Part shown: piece after piece, positions 30,769-42,406 of the stretch
Numbering within the stretch: position 1 is the first letter of the stretch
Layout: every line of letters begins with the position of its first letter
DNA from: Gamarada debralockiae
Lineage: Eukaryota > Ascomycota > Leotiomycetes > Helotiales > Hyphodiscaceae
Direction of reading: 5' to 3'
DNA: 64,000 bases
NCBI GenBank assembly: GCA_002803225.1
Contig: NXFV01000681.1
Span: forward strand, 62,001 to 126,000
The notes under the pieces: model-generated
What the model was told of the DNA's origin: nothing
Databases searched by the model: none
The model's input: the letters and a program-made list of their open reading frames with translations, nothing else
Position numbers and translations under genes: made by a program

Positions 30769-32595
30769 ATGGGGGACAATGCGGGAAAGTTTCAATTTGT
30801 CAGCGTGGGTCAAGGTGGCCAGCCGAAGAATGCCAACGACCGAAAAACGATACGCAAAGCAGCGATGCAAGCATTTAGACGTCGGGAAAGAATTGAACGG
30901 GTTAAAGCGTTTGCTGCAGAGTGTGCTGCAGAAGCCCAAGCGAAGGCTGCTGCATCTCCCGCCGCTCCTTCTCAAGAATCATCCTTAGCTCCGACCAAAA
31001 CGGGAGAGTTCACTCCATCAAGGCCAATTGTTCTTCTGACGAAACCACAATTGCATTCCGAATATGGCACCTGGCTTGAACAGAATCCAACTTCGGACGG
31101 AGCGGTCCAGCCAGCATCGATAGGTCATCACCGATTCAGCAATACAACAGTTATTCCCCAGACCCCGAGAGACTTAGGCTACCTGACGGAATCCTCATGT
31201 GGAGACACCCCTGATATAGGCTATCTCTTTGACTACTGTACGCAAACACTCCTTGATCTACTCTCTCCCCATTCTTTTAAGCTTGTAATGGCTGAATTTG
31301 ACCAGTCATCTTTGAAATCATCCCTCTAATGCTACCCTTCGAGGGCCACAACCAGAGAATTCTCCGAATTTTCTGGAGCAGAAGCTTGATGAAAGACCCC
31401 GTTATCTTACAAGCTGCGTTATCTCATGCAGCAACCCACATGGATGTAGTGAATCGCAGAGAGCCGAGTAAATTGACAGTCATGCACACGAAACACGCCA
31501 TCCGATTGATCAATCAAAGACTGGGCTCGAAGCCTTTCATTATCGAGAATGAAATCATTGAGGCTGTTGCAATGATTGCTAGTAATTCGGTAAGCCCGTG
31601 TTCTATCGCTGCGTTGACTGTGCTAATCATTTATCTCAAAGAATCTCACAGGTGATCTTGTCGAGTCAAAAATTCATATGGACGCCTTGAAAGAGATGGT
31701 CAGAATGAAAGGCGGGAGAGAGAACCTTGGAGATAACAAATGTATGCAAGCGTTATTATCATGGTAAGTAGACGTGCCTTCTTTTAAACGATGGGGTGTT
31801 GATGATGATTCCAGGTCTGATGCGACTTCCGCAAGAATGGCTCGTTCGAGGCCCCGCTTTGCCCCTGCTATCAGTATTTCGACCGACACTGTATGTGGGT
31901 TAGCCTTGGGACAATCGCCTCTTTTCCACATAGACGAGATATTTGGACTCATTGAAGAGCTCCGTAAGCTTACCGACCTAAAGAAAACAATCGACAACAG
32001 TAAAACTTCTACAATCTCGGACATCATGGCCTTCGACGCTCAAAGAAATGCACTTGAAGAGCGAGTTCTTTGTCTTCAATACTCTTTCTCGACTACATGC
32101 GGTCTCGGATTTGGCGATATATTCCTCGATACATGTTGTATTGCTGCCTCTATATATATGAGCCTCGCCTTTCGGAGCTTCAGTACCTCTTTTCCCAACT
32201 TGCGTACGTCAAAGCAAGATCTCATGGCCACGATTTTGAAGGCCGAAGCCTTGTATGCATCTCTCCCCGACTTGCCCGGTTCGGATTTTCCCTATGCTGA
32301 AAGCCTGCTTTGGGTACTTATCATCGGTGGAAGTTTGGCATTGGATACATCTGAGACAACCTGGTTCGCAAACCGGCTCACGCTCGTAGTACCTTGGACG
32401 CAAGTGAGGTCTTGGGAGGAGGCCGAGGCCTGTCTGAAGGGTATCTTATGGGTCGACAAGCTGCGCAATGAAGCTTGCGTTCAATTATGGAATGAGGTTG
32501 AGCATATCCTGGGTTTTAACTCTGGAAAAGCACGAGCGATGGAAGACGATATTATTGAATCATTATTCCCTCTCGATCCGATACTCTCCGCTTGA
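30769..32595 (+). CDS. Fungal transcription-factor-like protein (Fungal_trans_2 type)
   Basis: Four exons (30769-31237, 31306-31589, 31642-31763, 31815-32595) give 551 residues with consistent phase. The N-terminus FQFVSVGQGGQPKNANDRKT followed by AMQAFRRRERIERVK is the short basic start typical of a large group of filamentous-fungal DUF3468/Fungal_trans_2 proteins. These often lack a Zn2Cys6 cluster, and none is seen here. The middle region resembles the regulatory domain (DPVILQAALSHAATHMD, IHMDALKEMVRMKGGRENLG). It is probably nuclear, acting as a regulator without its own zinc cluster. The targets are unknown. Confidence 0.78.
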
Positions 32596-33361
32596 TTTGA
32601 AATGAACAGCTCGATGATCTAGATATGTTCATCTATCACACTCTCCTCGCCTCAGCCCAAAGTCGCTGGCTACCTTCGGGGCTGCAGCGAATGGAAAATT
32701 GGCGAGGAATGATCATGGAGGGCAAGATGGGTTGAGGGCACTCTTTTTAGCACTAGAAGCGTACCAGGATGAGGTTGTGATCATCACACTTCAAGAGATG
32801 AGCCGAATTGCTTGGGTGAGATCACGAGAGAATGAAGAAGCCCTCAATTAGGAGGCAGAAATTCAAACATGAAATCATTTGATTGAGTTCGTTCTTGGCT
32901 GCCCTTGCCGAGTGGACGAAGCCGCGGAGGATTTGCCAGCAGAGCGGTTGGGATAGAAAGGGTCTACATTGCTGGAGCTTTATATAATGGGGATTTGGAG
33001 GATAGAAATTAAATCGCCTTTCATTGTTCTGAAGACCATAGATAGACAGATGGACAAGAGGGGAGTCGGCGTTGAATAGATGATAATAATGGGCCATATC
33101 GATCATCGTCAATGTGGTCCAATCAAAACTCCCAATTAAAAAGGTACACTTTTTTGGGATTTAAGTCTCATGTAAGCTCGATTCGTAAACGGTTCCTTCC
33201 TTCATGTCATTGGCTCGAACTCTGTCACGTGACATTACAATTCCCGATCACCTGTAGATCAGCCGCTAATTAAAAATGGTGCCTTCAGCATTTGCGAACG
33301 ACAAATATGATCAACTAGAATTTTGGTTAGTGCCTAGCTGTTGCAAGTTCTCATCGTCACA
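32596..33361. other. Intergenic stretch
   Basis: This is the 3' region of the regulator-like gene and the promoter of the CorA-like gene. Short ORFs on the minus strand (32822-33112) have no recognisable content. Confidence 0.45.
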
Positions 33362-36300
33362 ATGAGTTACTACGTTGAAGATGACGAGCTCGAGCTCGAG
33401 ATCGAGAGAACGAGAGAGGAGCTTGAGCGACTCAGACGGCAGGATGCCGCCAATCGAAGACGGGGCGCCGTGGAGCCTACCTATCGTCCCGCTCCGCGAC
33501 CTCCACCCATCTACCCGGCACGACCAATTCGTCGGGCGTCGACTTTGCCGGTGCGATTTGAGGATGGGATCATTCCTGAAAGAGGCGTTCGATATGTTGC
33601 ACCCCCGCCATCGAGGCGTTATGAGCCTGATGAAGGCCATGGCTCACGAGCTGTGCCAATCCGCGCGCGGGAGATTAAGACCAATGCGTCTCCTGATGAT
33701 GAGGCTGAACGAAGGCATCGGCGACGCGAAAGTGTAGTTGACGTTCTCGCGGAAAGAGCGCCTGGCGAAGTAGGGGAGGAGGGCGTGCCACCGCCACCTA
33801 TTCCCAGGGTTGAGGAAGTCAGGTCCAGATCTCCGAGTCCTCCTATAAGAGCTAGGGATAGAGCGGGCAAGACCAGAATACCCTTTCAACTTGTGAGTAA
33901 AAAGGCAATTATCGACAGTGGATATGCTTTCGAAGATCAGGTCAGTACCTCCATCTTTGCGCAGAAAAGTTTTTGGCATGACATCTTTAGGGCGATGTAT
34001 ACGTTCTCGAGGAAGCTCTTGACCGCGAAAACATCGAGAAGTTAATCCAGCTGAGTAGACATAGTTTGGACAGTATGTCTATTTTCTTCAAACTTTACTG
34101 TATCCATCATCCATGGGAAAGATCATTAATTTCTCTTCAAGGTGTCTATGACATTATCGAGAGAAGAGGATCGCCATCCAGGTCGCAGTCCCGGTCTCGC
34201 TCCAGGTCTCACTCGCGATCCCGTTCTCGATCCCCCTCTGAGGCCTCTCTGGATATCCGCGTGCACAGAAATTCGAGAGAACCACCATACAGCCGTCGCA
34301 GTAGATCGCGATATTACAATGAAGACTTCGACGTGGATCGAGAGGCATATTCTTTCACGTTGTCCCGACATATGAAGAGCCTTCCGAGTCGTGATAGTAC
34401 TGTTGGTTCTCTTTCAGACATATCCGAGAAGGACTCCGTTCCTCTGTCTGAAACACCGGCCAACACTTCCCAACCAGGCAAAGTCCTCAATGTATCAAGG
34501 TCTCATTATACTGGTGATGGATCTATTGGAGGGTACCAGTCAGCCGAAGTGAAGTATACCGAGACTGGAGCTCGAAAGGGATCGCAGTCGGTCTTTAGAT
34601 GGGTGTAAGTAAGAATTACGTACTCAAGACGAACCAAAGACTGACTTACTTGGAGCCAATTTGAGGATGGGAGTATGAACTTCGAAAGATTTGAAGTAAT
34701 ACACTGTGGTCCCGACAGACCATTTCTACGCCCGGCTAATGCGATCTCCAGGGTGCATGTAGCAGCATTGCTGGTCTTACGGAGTCTCAAAAGCTGGGGA
34801 TTTCTCGTCTTCTCGGCCGCGTCAGAAGAAAATTCGGTTCGTGCTTCATGTCATATGTACTCTATGCACCTTTCGTCGCTGATATTCTAGCAGACAAGCA
34901 GATACAAACTTCGGATGTGTCAAAGATTCGATCCATGGCTCCTAGTATTCTGCATGAACCAGTACCCCGCAGCGAGACCGCGAAGGCCGGAACTGTAACC
35001 TGGATATGCTTGCCCTACTTCGTCCTGCAAAAATATTCAGGAAGCGTCTCGGGCCTACCACCTTCGTCTCATCCAGTACGAACACTGTTACAGACCAGTT
35101 ATAAACTGGCACGGAAAGAAAGAGACATGCGACAAGCGGTGCGACAATTAGATGGCTGTCCACCGGAGAATTGCTTTCATATCGATCAGGTCTGGTGCCT
35201 TGTTCTTGATGATGGTGAGGAGGAATCCCATGCCCAGTCATGAATTTCGTATACCGAACTGATACCTTCAGCTTATTTGATCACCTGCTCGAGAAATCCT
35301 ATCTCATCGCTGATGGGGAAGTCGATCTCAATTTCGCCTGAAGCCACATCACCGGATCAGTCCAAACTCCGCCGAAGTCGCCCAACGAATATTCTCGTAT
35401 CCAGCGGCAACCTCCTTTGGGCTCTCCCTCTCGCCGAATGCCAGACATGGTTTGTGAGTATTCGCTCCAAGTGATTGTATCAGAGTTGGTCACTGATTGT
35501 TTCAGGAATTCATCTCGCATTTTTGGGAATATTGGCCGAAAAGACTACAGTTCTCACTTGCTGGAAAGCCCATCACACCGGATTCATGGCCGAAACTCCT
35601 AGGACAGGTCTCAAGGCCTATCGTCCGCATCGCTCTTGAAATCAGGTAATTGCCAGTCCTTCCAAATCTTTCTGTTGTTTCTAACAAAAAGCAGACCCAG
35701 GGCTAAAGAGGCCAGAGGAGTATTGCTGTACTCTCATACGCCTACCTCACCAGTCGGAGGACATGCCAGGGAATCGGAAGCAGCTCCTTCAGAACAACCT
35801 AGCCGGGAGAGTTCACACGACTCCTCTTCAAAAGTCACACCCGGCGAAAGTGCCACCGACAAAACCCCGAGTCCTTCAAATAACCAAGACATTGGTGGTC
35901 CGTCAACACTCAAACCGGATTCCGCTCCGAAGGACACGAAGCCAGCAAAGAAAGTTCATCATGCTGATAAGGCTCAGGGAAAAGACATTCTCGATAACAA
36001 CTTCCACGTCTTCACCTGGCTGAACGAGGCTCAAAGCAAAACTTGGCCAACACCCGATTTGATGTCCGCAGCTGATGGTCTGAATCCTGATAGTGGAGCT
36101 GGTGAGAAAAGAGTTGACAACATATTCGTACTTGACGAATTCAGCCTGCAAGATGACCTTAAGGAGATAGATAGATTTCTCAAACGCCAAACCAACCTCG
36201 AAGAGCGTCTCTTCTACCAGCAGTGCCCTGAACGTTCGAGGCACCATATCTATACTCTATTGAAGGACGAAGAGAAGCGCGTCGCCTCTGTGGCTGCAAA

Positions 36301-38199
36301 GGACACCAATCGGACTAGGATATATGAGGACATGATCGAAATCGTTAATAAAGCCGAAACGCTCCTTCATTTCTTTCTGCCTTCTCATTTGGAAGGTCGC
36401 ACGACTGGGAAATTCTGGGGAGCTCTTCATCGTCTCTTGATCGTAAGTTCTTTTGTACTTTCCGTTTATTTTCTAGCAGGTGTCCTACCTTTAACGCGGG
36501 TCACCAACTCGTTTTCGTTGATCGTTTTAGACTCATTATATGGAATCTTCTAACAAGAACATAGTCTGTTGATCCTATGAGATCTGGTGATGCCGACTCG
36601 TTCCGTACACAGGTCCGCATGATAAGAGGAGAAGTGACACTCGTACTCCACTGGCTCAGCTCTACAACTCGGACCACCAGTGTCTTCAGAGAGGTGCTCT
36701 CTCATGCTAACAGCACCGAGCGATCCATGATCGAAATTCCCGAAGAACTTCCCAAAGCCTGGCTACATTTTCTCATGGCCATGGTCTTCTCAGCTAAAGA
36801 TACGCATATGTCGATATTCGAAGAACAGAGTGATATCTGCTCCCAGCTCTTGAATGAAGGCATGCGTAAAGTTATTGGTAGCCTAGGGCAAAAAAGCCTT
36901 CTGGAGTACGCAGTATTCAAACCTTGGGATCTCGCATCTTTGGTAAATTTTGTCTTGTTAAAGGACATAACAGGACAATCTCCCGATACAAGCGATACTT
37001 ATTTGGAATATATGACTTATCTTGTGAGACCTAAAATGCATTCTTGGAAGCCTTAGCTAACATATGGAGGAATCTGCTGTTCAAGCAAATCCATTGGATC
37101 GTAGCCACCAGGATAAACTAACTGCCTTCAAGCAGGAAATATCTATCATCCAGAAGACTTTGATACAGCAACGCCTTATTTTGGATTATGCTCAGCAACT
37201 GGCAACCGCACCTCAACCTTCGGAAAACACCAGAGCCACGCCCTTGGATCCGTCGCCTTCTCATCTCGCGCCACCCCCACCACCTCCGCCCTATAATGCA
37301 TCGTCTTACCTCGTCCCAGCCCCACGAGAGTCTTCCTATCTACAGCCCGACCCTTACTACACTTCCCGCTCTCGGTCCCGCCCATACTCCCGAGAGGCTG
37401 CCCACGGCTCCTCACGTCCCCGTGGCGACTATTATGACGAAGACACAGGTCCCTCATATGCCCGCCCCAGCGCCTATCTAAGTATTGCCCGACCGCGAAC
37501 CCCGGGCTCGCAAATCGATCCTACAGATCCGATTGGCGTTCAAGGACTTTTGATTCAAGACAGCTACGCGCTGATTGATCGTAAGATGAGAGAGTTCGAA
37601 GAGATGACAGATCATGCTTCTGAGCTCGAGGCTTGGGTGCGTACTCTCTTGGCCTTCCCTCTTTAAGTGTTCAGTCTGACAGAAATATCGCAATCTAGAA
37701 TACTCTCAAGATCGACTACAACAAAGACCGCCAAGAGGCAGCTATATACGCGTTCACCATCGTCACGATCATCTTCCTCCCTCTCAGCACAGTTGCAAGC
37801 ATACTAGGCATGAACGTCAATGATGTCCGCAACATGGAGCTCAACCAGTGGGTCTTCTGGGCTGTTGCACTACCTCTGACAGTCATCATCATCACTCTCT
37901 GCTTGATCTGGGCAGGTGAGCTTGAGAATTTCTGGAAGGGTTTTAGGAATTTGTGGGGTGGGAATAAGAAGCGCATTGGTGGACGGCAGTATGAGATGTT
38001 GAATGACGGTGTGTTGAATGGGAGGATGTTGGGTCTGAGAGACGACGCGTATTCGATGATGGACCCGAGAGCGGAGAAGGAGAGGGTTGCGACGAGGATT
38101 GTGAATAGGAGGGAGAGGGAGTATGATGATGTGGGGCGGTATAGACCGCTTTACGGAAGGAGTAGGTCGAGGGCTTATGATGATGAGGGGTATTATTGA
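33362..38199 (+). CDS. Large CorA-like membrane protein, RS-rich N-terminus
   Basis: Twelve exons fit in one frame: 33362-33940, 33991-34072, 34142-34604, 34656-34695, 34752-34836, 34891-35214, 35272-35453, 35506-35645, 35695-36442, 36565-37023, 37070-37636, 37699-38199. They encode 1389 residues. The C-terminus has the CorA hallmark. One membrane helix ends in SILGMNVND, with the GMN filter at about residue 1260. A second helix follows (WVFWAVALPLTVIIITLCLI). The N-terminal third is disordered and basic, with an RS repeat tract (about 34176-34245). The middle is the soluble domain seen in large fungal CorA-like proteins (HPVRTLLQ, FHIDQVWCLVL). The likely role is divalent cation transport, which for this subfamily is inferred from the GMN motif only. 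Confidence 0.88.
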
Positions 38200-39866
38200 G
38201 GAATTTGGTGATTTGGTGGGCAAATGCCTGGTAGTCCTCATTTTTCCTGCTGGATAGTCCCTTTTGGATTGCCGAACATTTCTGTTCATGCGTGAAAAGC
38301 ATTTGTCTCATATCCTTTGTCACATAACGTCCAACAAAAGCCGTTAAAGAAGTTCAAGCGAAGTCTCGATCAAGTTGAGGAAAGTAAGTGGAAAACAGGG
38401 AGGGCTGTATCAACGTAGGATTTTCCATTCTATCGCTGCAAATTGTTGCGCCATCTCGTGTGACTCTTCAACGCGACCGATATTTGCGACGATGAAGGGT
38501 TCCGCGCGCTGGTGGATTGATAGATGAATGGAGCCGAATTGGAGTTGCAAGGAACGCCTGCTTGTATTAAAGTCCGTCTGAGCCAGTTTTGGTAGCTTGG
38601 GACGACGAAAATCAAGGCGAAGGGAGAGGCGCATCTCAGCTCGCGTTTCTCGCGCGTGCATGAAACTTCGATCCGTCTGCCACCACAGCCATGCACCGCC
38701 ACCTGTTGACACACGTCCATACAAACAGTCAGCGGCCAATAACATTCATTTGCCGTCTTTTAGAGCGAGAAAGCAGGAAGTCGTGAAAATGGACATGAGA
38801 ATAGCAAGAGATGATTGAAAGCAGCAGAGAAACAGAATAAATTCTTTAAAGTTGAGATCTTTCCTTGAGTAAATCATAACGCTTGTTAAGAACATAAGAA
38901 TACAAATCGAAATCGTTGATAATCATCGAGTTCAATTCATCCAGCTCTTCTGTTGGTGTTTGGTTGTGCGGTTGTGGTCACTCATCCCGTTCCGAGTACA
39001 TTCTTCAAACGTTCGAAAATGCCTCCCAAAACCGAGGCTGTGTTCAGTGGAAGCGAGAGGTCTGGTCTAATAAGCTCAACCAAGCACTATCAACTTCAGC
39101 AGCTTTGGCTAACTGGTTTTCTAGAAAATCAAACACAATTCATAATCGTACTCGACAATCTAGATCCAACCAAGATAGAGAACTGACTCTGAACGCCTTT
39201 TTACATGCCCCGCCTGCCATTTTCGAGCGCTAGATTTCTCTGACTGCACATCGAGATTGAAAGACGACAGGATATGGAGAAAAAATCTTCTTGATTGGGA
39301 GGGCAAAATAGAAGCGCCCAAATAACTGTGGTTTGTAACCTCACCCCTTGTATCCCTCCTCTAGACCGTGGTAATGAGAGTAAGACGAGAACAAAATTCA
39401 CACTATGTATCGCTACACTTGGACGATAAACCAACTTTCAAGACATAGGTTTCGTTGAACCAATTTTCAACTCTTTGGTAGTGCATTTAAATGTCCCGGT
39501 ATCCTTCCCCGGTTTCCTAAACTCCCTGAAGTACATCCATTTCCAAATCTCGATCTCAATCAAGTTCTAGCACTTGCCAGGGACACAAATAGTGGCGCAT
39601 GCTTAAATCTGAGCCTGGAATTGCTTCCAAATGGTTCGATCGTTCTTCTCAATAATGGTCGATGGCTCCATGCACCAAATGCCGTGAAGGAGCGCTAGGA
39701 GACTTCTGAGGAAAATTCGTTGGGACGTAAGAAATTTCCAGGCCTAATGAAGTGAGGCAGAGGAAGAGATAACATGGATTTCTGTATTTTAGGATCAATA
39801 ATGGCGCATATCCTTTAATTATGTTCTCTGAAGCCTCACAATCACAATTGTCGGTCGCCGGCCTGT
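38200..39866. other. Intergenic stretch, 1.7 kb
   Basis: No gene is recognised. ORFs at 38410-38818 on both strands and 38916-39233 (+) are short and featureless. It contains the 3' regions of the converging CorA-like and FAD oxidase genes. Confidence 0.45.
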
Positions 39867-41832
39867 TTAATAATGAAGCCCTAGCTTGAACCCTCCAGGG
39901 ACCTGTCTTTGAAAGACTCCCTTAGGATCATACTTTCTGCTCGCCTTGCGAAGGTTTTGGACGTTTTCTGGCCCATAACTTCCAATGGGGTCCTGGCTGG
40001 GATCCGCGTAATTCAAGTACTGGAACTCATGGAGTAAACCCATCGACTTCGCCAGTTCCGTAATATCATCGACCAGGTCACCAGCCTTCTTCTCTACCAA
40101 GTCATTTGCCGTTGAATTTGGCCATAGAGCCGCAACAAGGACGACTGTGCAGGTGAAGTTAGATGAGTCGAAAAGTTTCAAGTCCCAGGTAGCATTCCAC
40201 TTACCGAAAGCATTCCCATCCTTCGGCGAAGTACCCAGCGAATTCCCTCCTTTCAGATCACCCCACTGAGTTATGACAGTAGGCAGCGGCTCGAATGCAA
40301 TACTCCAGAAGATGCCTTCGCCAATATCGAACTCGTACAGTGTTTCGTTTAAGCAATCAAAGATTTTACTCATGAGTGTCGCAGAGACCGCGTATGTTCC
40401 AGTATAGAACAACCAATTAAATGGAGGAGGAGCGCCCTCAGCAGCCAGCGTACTCAAATTCGTCACATGCAACGTACTCGTAGTCGTAGGAATCGCAAGC
40501 AATTCCTCATAAACTGGCGGGTTCAGAACCGGTTTCGTATAAATAGCCGTGGTAGCGATGCCCCACACCTTACTCGTAGCATTGAAGCTAACGCTCGTAA
40601 CAAGAGATGCGTAGGGATCGTATCCCGGAGCTCCAGCAATGTCGGTGAAAGCTTTGAACACCTCGTCTCTGTAAGAAATATCTTGAACGATGTTACCGCC
40701 CAGAATCTGGCCTTGGGGGAAGGCTGCGAGATCAAAACGAGTAACGACACCAAAATTATTGGCGCCGCCTTTCAGAGCTCGGAAGAGGTCAGGTGATGAG
40801 GTAGCGTTAACGTTGGTGAGCTTTCCTGATGCAAGGACGATCTGAAGTGTTAGCTGAAGGGTCTAAGGACTGGGACTGGGGGCTGTACTTCAAAATTGAC
40901 GACATTGTCGCATGCCCAACCAACCCGTGGAGCAAAGTAAGAGATCCCACCGCCGAGAGTTAAGCCTCCTACTCCCACAGCGCCATTTCGACCACCAGCA
41001 ACTGACAGCCCATGGCTATCTAGGTAAGTGTAAACATCTAGCCAAGATGCCCCTCCACCAATACTGGCTACCGTATGATCATCGTTGACAGCGACGGAAT
41101 TCAACGAGGTAATATCGATCGTGACGCCAGCATTTATATTTGCAAAACCTGCTGCCGGCGCATGAGTTTGGCCCTTGATAGCGAAATGGCAGCTCTCAAT
41201 TCCTGACATGATTGTGACTGCCTCGGACATATCTTGTGAGTTTCCGGGTACCACGATGCATGCTGGTGACAGACTAGATTCCTGAAGAGAAAAGTATGAC
41301 TCTTGAGTTGCCTCGTATGCTGCATTGCCGGGAAAAGACACCTTTGAGCCTAAGACTCCGACGAGTTGCCCACACTGCAAAACAGAAGGTGAGTATTTGA
41401 ACAATCAAGCAAAGTTTGGAGTATAAGAGATGGTTGGTAATGAAAAGGAACGCACGCAGGAGTTGGTATTCACCGAACGAAGCCCAATCTGACCAGGTGA
41501 TTGATCCATGACGATAAACAAGAGGTTGCGAATTCCTTGAAAGCCTAACTAAACACCAGGCAGGAAGGAATGAAGTTAAGTACACCAACTTGAAAGCAAC
41601 TTCGCTCTCCGCCCGGCGTAGCCTCGTAATTGTCAATCGAATCAAAAAGGGCAGCAAAACTCTCAGCCTGCTTACACTGCAGAGAGTCCGAAGAATTCAA
41701 GAAGCTCGAACTTGTTCCAACAGAGGCTAGAATCTCCGCTGTAACCAGGTTTTCGGGCAGATGCTCGGCGATACTGAGCGCGAGCGACCGCTCGGGCTCC
41801 AAGCGGGGGGTTGCGACCCCGCAACTGAGCAT
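39867..41832 (-). CDS. FAD-linked oxidase, berberine-bridge (BBE) type
   Basis: Three exons are predicted (41590-41832, 40889-41374, 39867-40841), about 567 residues. The FAD-binding part starts KVSFPGNAAYEATQESYFS and SPACIVVPG. It goes on to FAIKGQTHAPAAGFANI, whose His is the expected covalent flavin attachment site, although this loop usually reads GGH. Then come SIGGGASWLDVYTYL and VGGLTLGGGISYFAPR. The C-terminus YADPSQDPIGSYGPEN and RKYDPKGVFQ is the BBE element. Such enzymes oxidise alcohols, sugars or alkaloid-like substrates and are usually secreted. The first exon is uncertain: its ATG gives no clear signal peptide and the first intron (215 nt) is unusually long, so a small exon may be missing. 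It is 25 kb from the UstYa cluster and not obviously part of it. Confidence 0.8.
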
Positions 41833-42406
41833 TGGCAGGCACGCAGAATCCGTCTACTTTGCGAATTTGGACTCTGCCCAAAAGGCAGCCGCACTTACGG
41901 GAGAGTGGTAGATATAGCAAACGATGGACTTGAAAGGGATGCAAAGAATTTATCTCGTATTATGATTCTCTACAGCATGTATCTGTACAATATTCAAGGA
42001 AGAGTATATGGCAGAACTTGAAGACACGAGTATCTTTATACAACGAACCATTTCACGCCATTTTCATATATGGCCTCGTGGGGATTCGCGTCTTATATAT
42101 ACATAGGCCCACTTCTTGGCCCAGTGTCGGTCTCGTGAACACTTTCCTTGTTAGAAACTAGACTTCATTCAAAACAAGACAGACGTACCCGGTATTCTTG
42201 CCTCAAAACTTTTGGCGGTCAGTCGTGCCCAGGTAATCCTTCTGCGCCTGGAATCTGCACGTTCGATGAACGTAGGCCAAATCCAAGTGGCCAGGCTTTG
42301 ATGAACGATAGTAGAGACACACCCACTTCAGATGGTTCAGTGACCTCATGAAACAAGTCGCGGGGAGCACAACCCTTCAATTGCTGCCTCTCAAGTCCCA
42401 CCAGCA
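41833..42406. other. Intergenic stretch
   Basis: This is the promoter of the FAD oxidase and the 3' side of the histidine kinase gene. No further feature was seen. Confidence 0.45.

Noticed and set aside
39867..41832. FAD oxidase as a tailoring enzyme of the UstYa cluster
   Set aside because: It is 25 kb away, separated by ribosomal and other housekeeping genes, and it is a BBE-type oxidase rather than the flavin monooxygenase used in dikaritin pathways.
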